This document shows positions 63,463-64,000 of a DNA stretch of 64,000 bases, piece after piece. Each line of letters opens with the position of its first letter. Within the stretch, counting starts at the first letter, position 1. Position numbers and translations under genes: made by a program. The notes beneath the pieces are model-generated. The model saw only the letters and a program-made list of their open reading frames with translations. It searched no databases and was not told the DNA's origin. Source of the DNA: Orientallactaga sibirica (lineage: Eukaryota > Chordata > Mammalia > Rodentia > Dipodidae); contig JAEOAD010000025.1 in NCBI GenBank assembly GCA_036365145.1, positions 27,165,001 to 27,229,000 on the forward strand, in the 5' to 3' direction.

Positions 63463-63521
63463 GGCCGGATCCTTTGGCTTTGCAGGCAAACACCTTAACT
63501 GCTAAACCATCTCTCCAGCCA
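63463..63521 (-). mobile_element. DIP-like SINE, head only
   Basis: GGATCCTTTGGCTTTGCAGG to CCATCTCTCCAGCC, the rest absent. Confidence 0.8.
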
Positions 63522-63530
63522 CACACACAC

Positions 63531-63532
<2 letters not shown>

Positions 63533-63579
<47 letters not shown>

Positions 63580-63732
63580 GTTTCTCGAGGTAGGGTCTCA
63601 CTCTGGTCCAGGCTGACCTGGAATTGACTATGTAGTCTCAGGGTGGCCTCGAACTCTCGGCGATCCTCCTACCTCTGCCTCCCTCCGCCTCCCAAGTGCT
63701 GGGATTAAAGGCGTGCGCCACCACGCCCGGCT
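63533..63732 (-). mobile_element. B1 SINE
   Basis: Poly-T of about 40, then reverse B1. A small duplication (CTGCCTCCCTCCGCCTCCC) lies inside. Confidence 0.91.
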
Positions 63733-63742
63733 TCACCTCCCC

Positions 63743-63810
63743 CCCTTTTTTTGAGGTAAGATTTCACTGTAGCCCAGGCTAACCTAGAATTTACTCTATA
63801 GTTTCAGTCT
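63743..63810 (-). mobile_element. B1 SINE, 3' part only
   Basis: TTTGAGGTAAGATTTCACTG to GTTTCAGTCTG, then DIP sequence. Confidence 0.78.
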
Positions 63811-63958
63811 GTCTATTTATTTATTTATTTAAGAGTCAGAGAAAGAGGGAGATAGAATAGGTGTGCCAGGACCTTTAGCCACTGCAAATGAACTCTAGAT
63901 GCATGCACCACCTTGTGCATCTGGCTTTATGTGGACACTGGGGAATCAAACCTGGAAC
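63811..63958 (-). mobile_element. DIP-like SINE, head missing
   Basis: Reverse copy from TTTATTTATTTATTT to GGGGAATCAAACCTGGAACC, then broken. Confidence 0.83.
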
Positions 63959-64000
63959 CTCTTTCTCTATCTAGCTAGCTCAAATAAATAAAATAAGATA
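63959..64000 (+). mobile_element. DIP-like tail in the opposite direction
   Basis: CTCTTTCTCTATCTAGC and CAAATAAATAAAATAAG read as a plus-strand DIP 3' end. Cut by the window edge. Confidence 0.55.

Noticed and set aside
54981..64000. PMVK exons upstream of Kcnn3
   Set aside because: Expected as the next gene by human synteny, but no exon-like sequence was recognised; it probably lies beyond the window.

Overview
This is a mammalian nuclear window, most likely from a jerboa-like rodent (Dipodidae, e.g. Jaculus). The organism call is an inference from repeats. Two SINE families dominate. One is a B1 (7SL-derived) family. The other is a tRNA-derived, B2-superfamily SINE with a CT-rich 3' part and an (AAAT)n tail, of the kind described as DIP elements in jerboas ('DIP-like' below). 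There are also young 5'-truncated LINE-1 3' ends, one solo MaLR-type LTR, ID/B4-like SINEs, and old mammal-wide fragments (MIR, L2, L1M, a Tigger-like DNA transposon).

Only one protein-coding exon is supported: the first coding exon of Kcnn3 (SK3 small-conductance Ca2+-activated K+ channel), minus strand, 28547 down to 27594. It encodes 318 codons: the N-terminal cytoplasmic region with two CAG-coded glutamine tracts (9 and 20 Gln) and transmembrane segment S1, followed by a splice donor. Everything below 27594 is then Kcnn3 intron 1 (at least 27.6 kb, no further exon recognised). Everything above about 28.95 kb is promoter and upstream intergenic DNA. In human the next gene upstream is PMVK; no PMVK exon was recognised here.

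Layout. 1-8.1 kb: SINE-rich intron with two L1 3' ends. 8.1-9.9 kb: L2 and repeat-poor DNA. 9.9-24 kb: dense SINE clusters, MIRs, an L1 end and a degenerate minisatellite. 20.0-21.1 kb: a repeat-poor island with CRE- and MEF2-like sites. 24.1-30.4 kb: a 6.3-kb SINE-free island around exon 1 and its promoter. 30.4-44.1 kb: SINE clusters alternating with anonymous single-copy DNA. 44.39-46.48 kb: a 2.1-kb minisatellite of about 24-bp units. 50.35-50.97 kb: a second minisatellite of 43-bp units. 53.4-54.3 kb: the MaLR-type LTR split by an L1 3' end. 54.3-64 kb: more SINEs plus Tigger-like and L1M fragments.

The most striking pattern is repeated SINE insertion at the same short target, leaving three or four copies of one target-site duplication. 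The most testable functional observation is an 82-codon upstream ORF that overlaps the Kcnn3 start codon out of frame. Most long open frames in the window are tandem-repeat or SINE artefacts.
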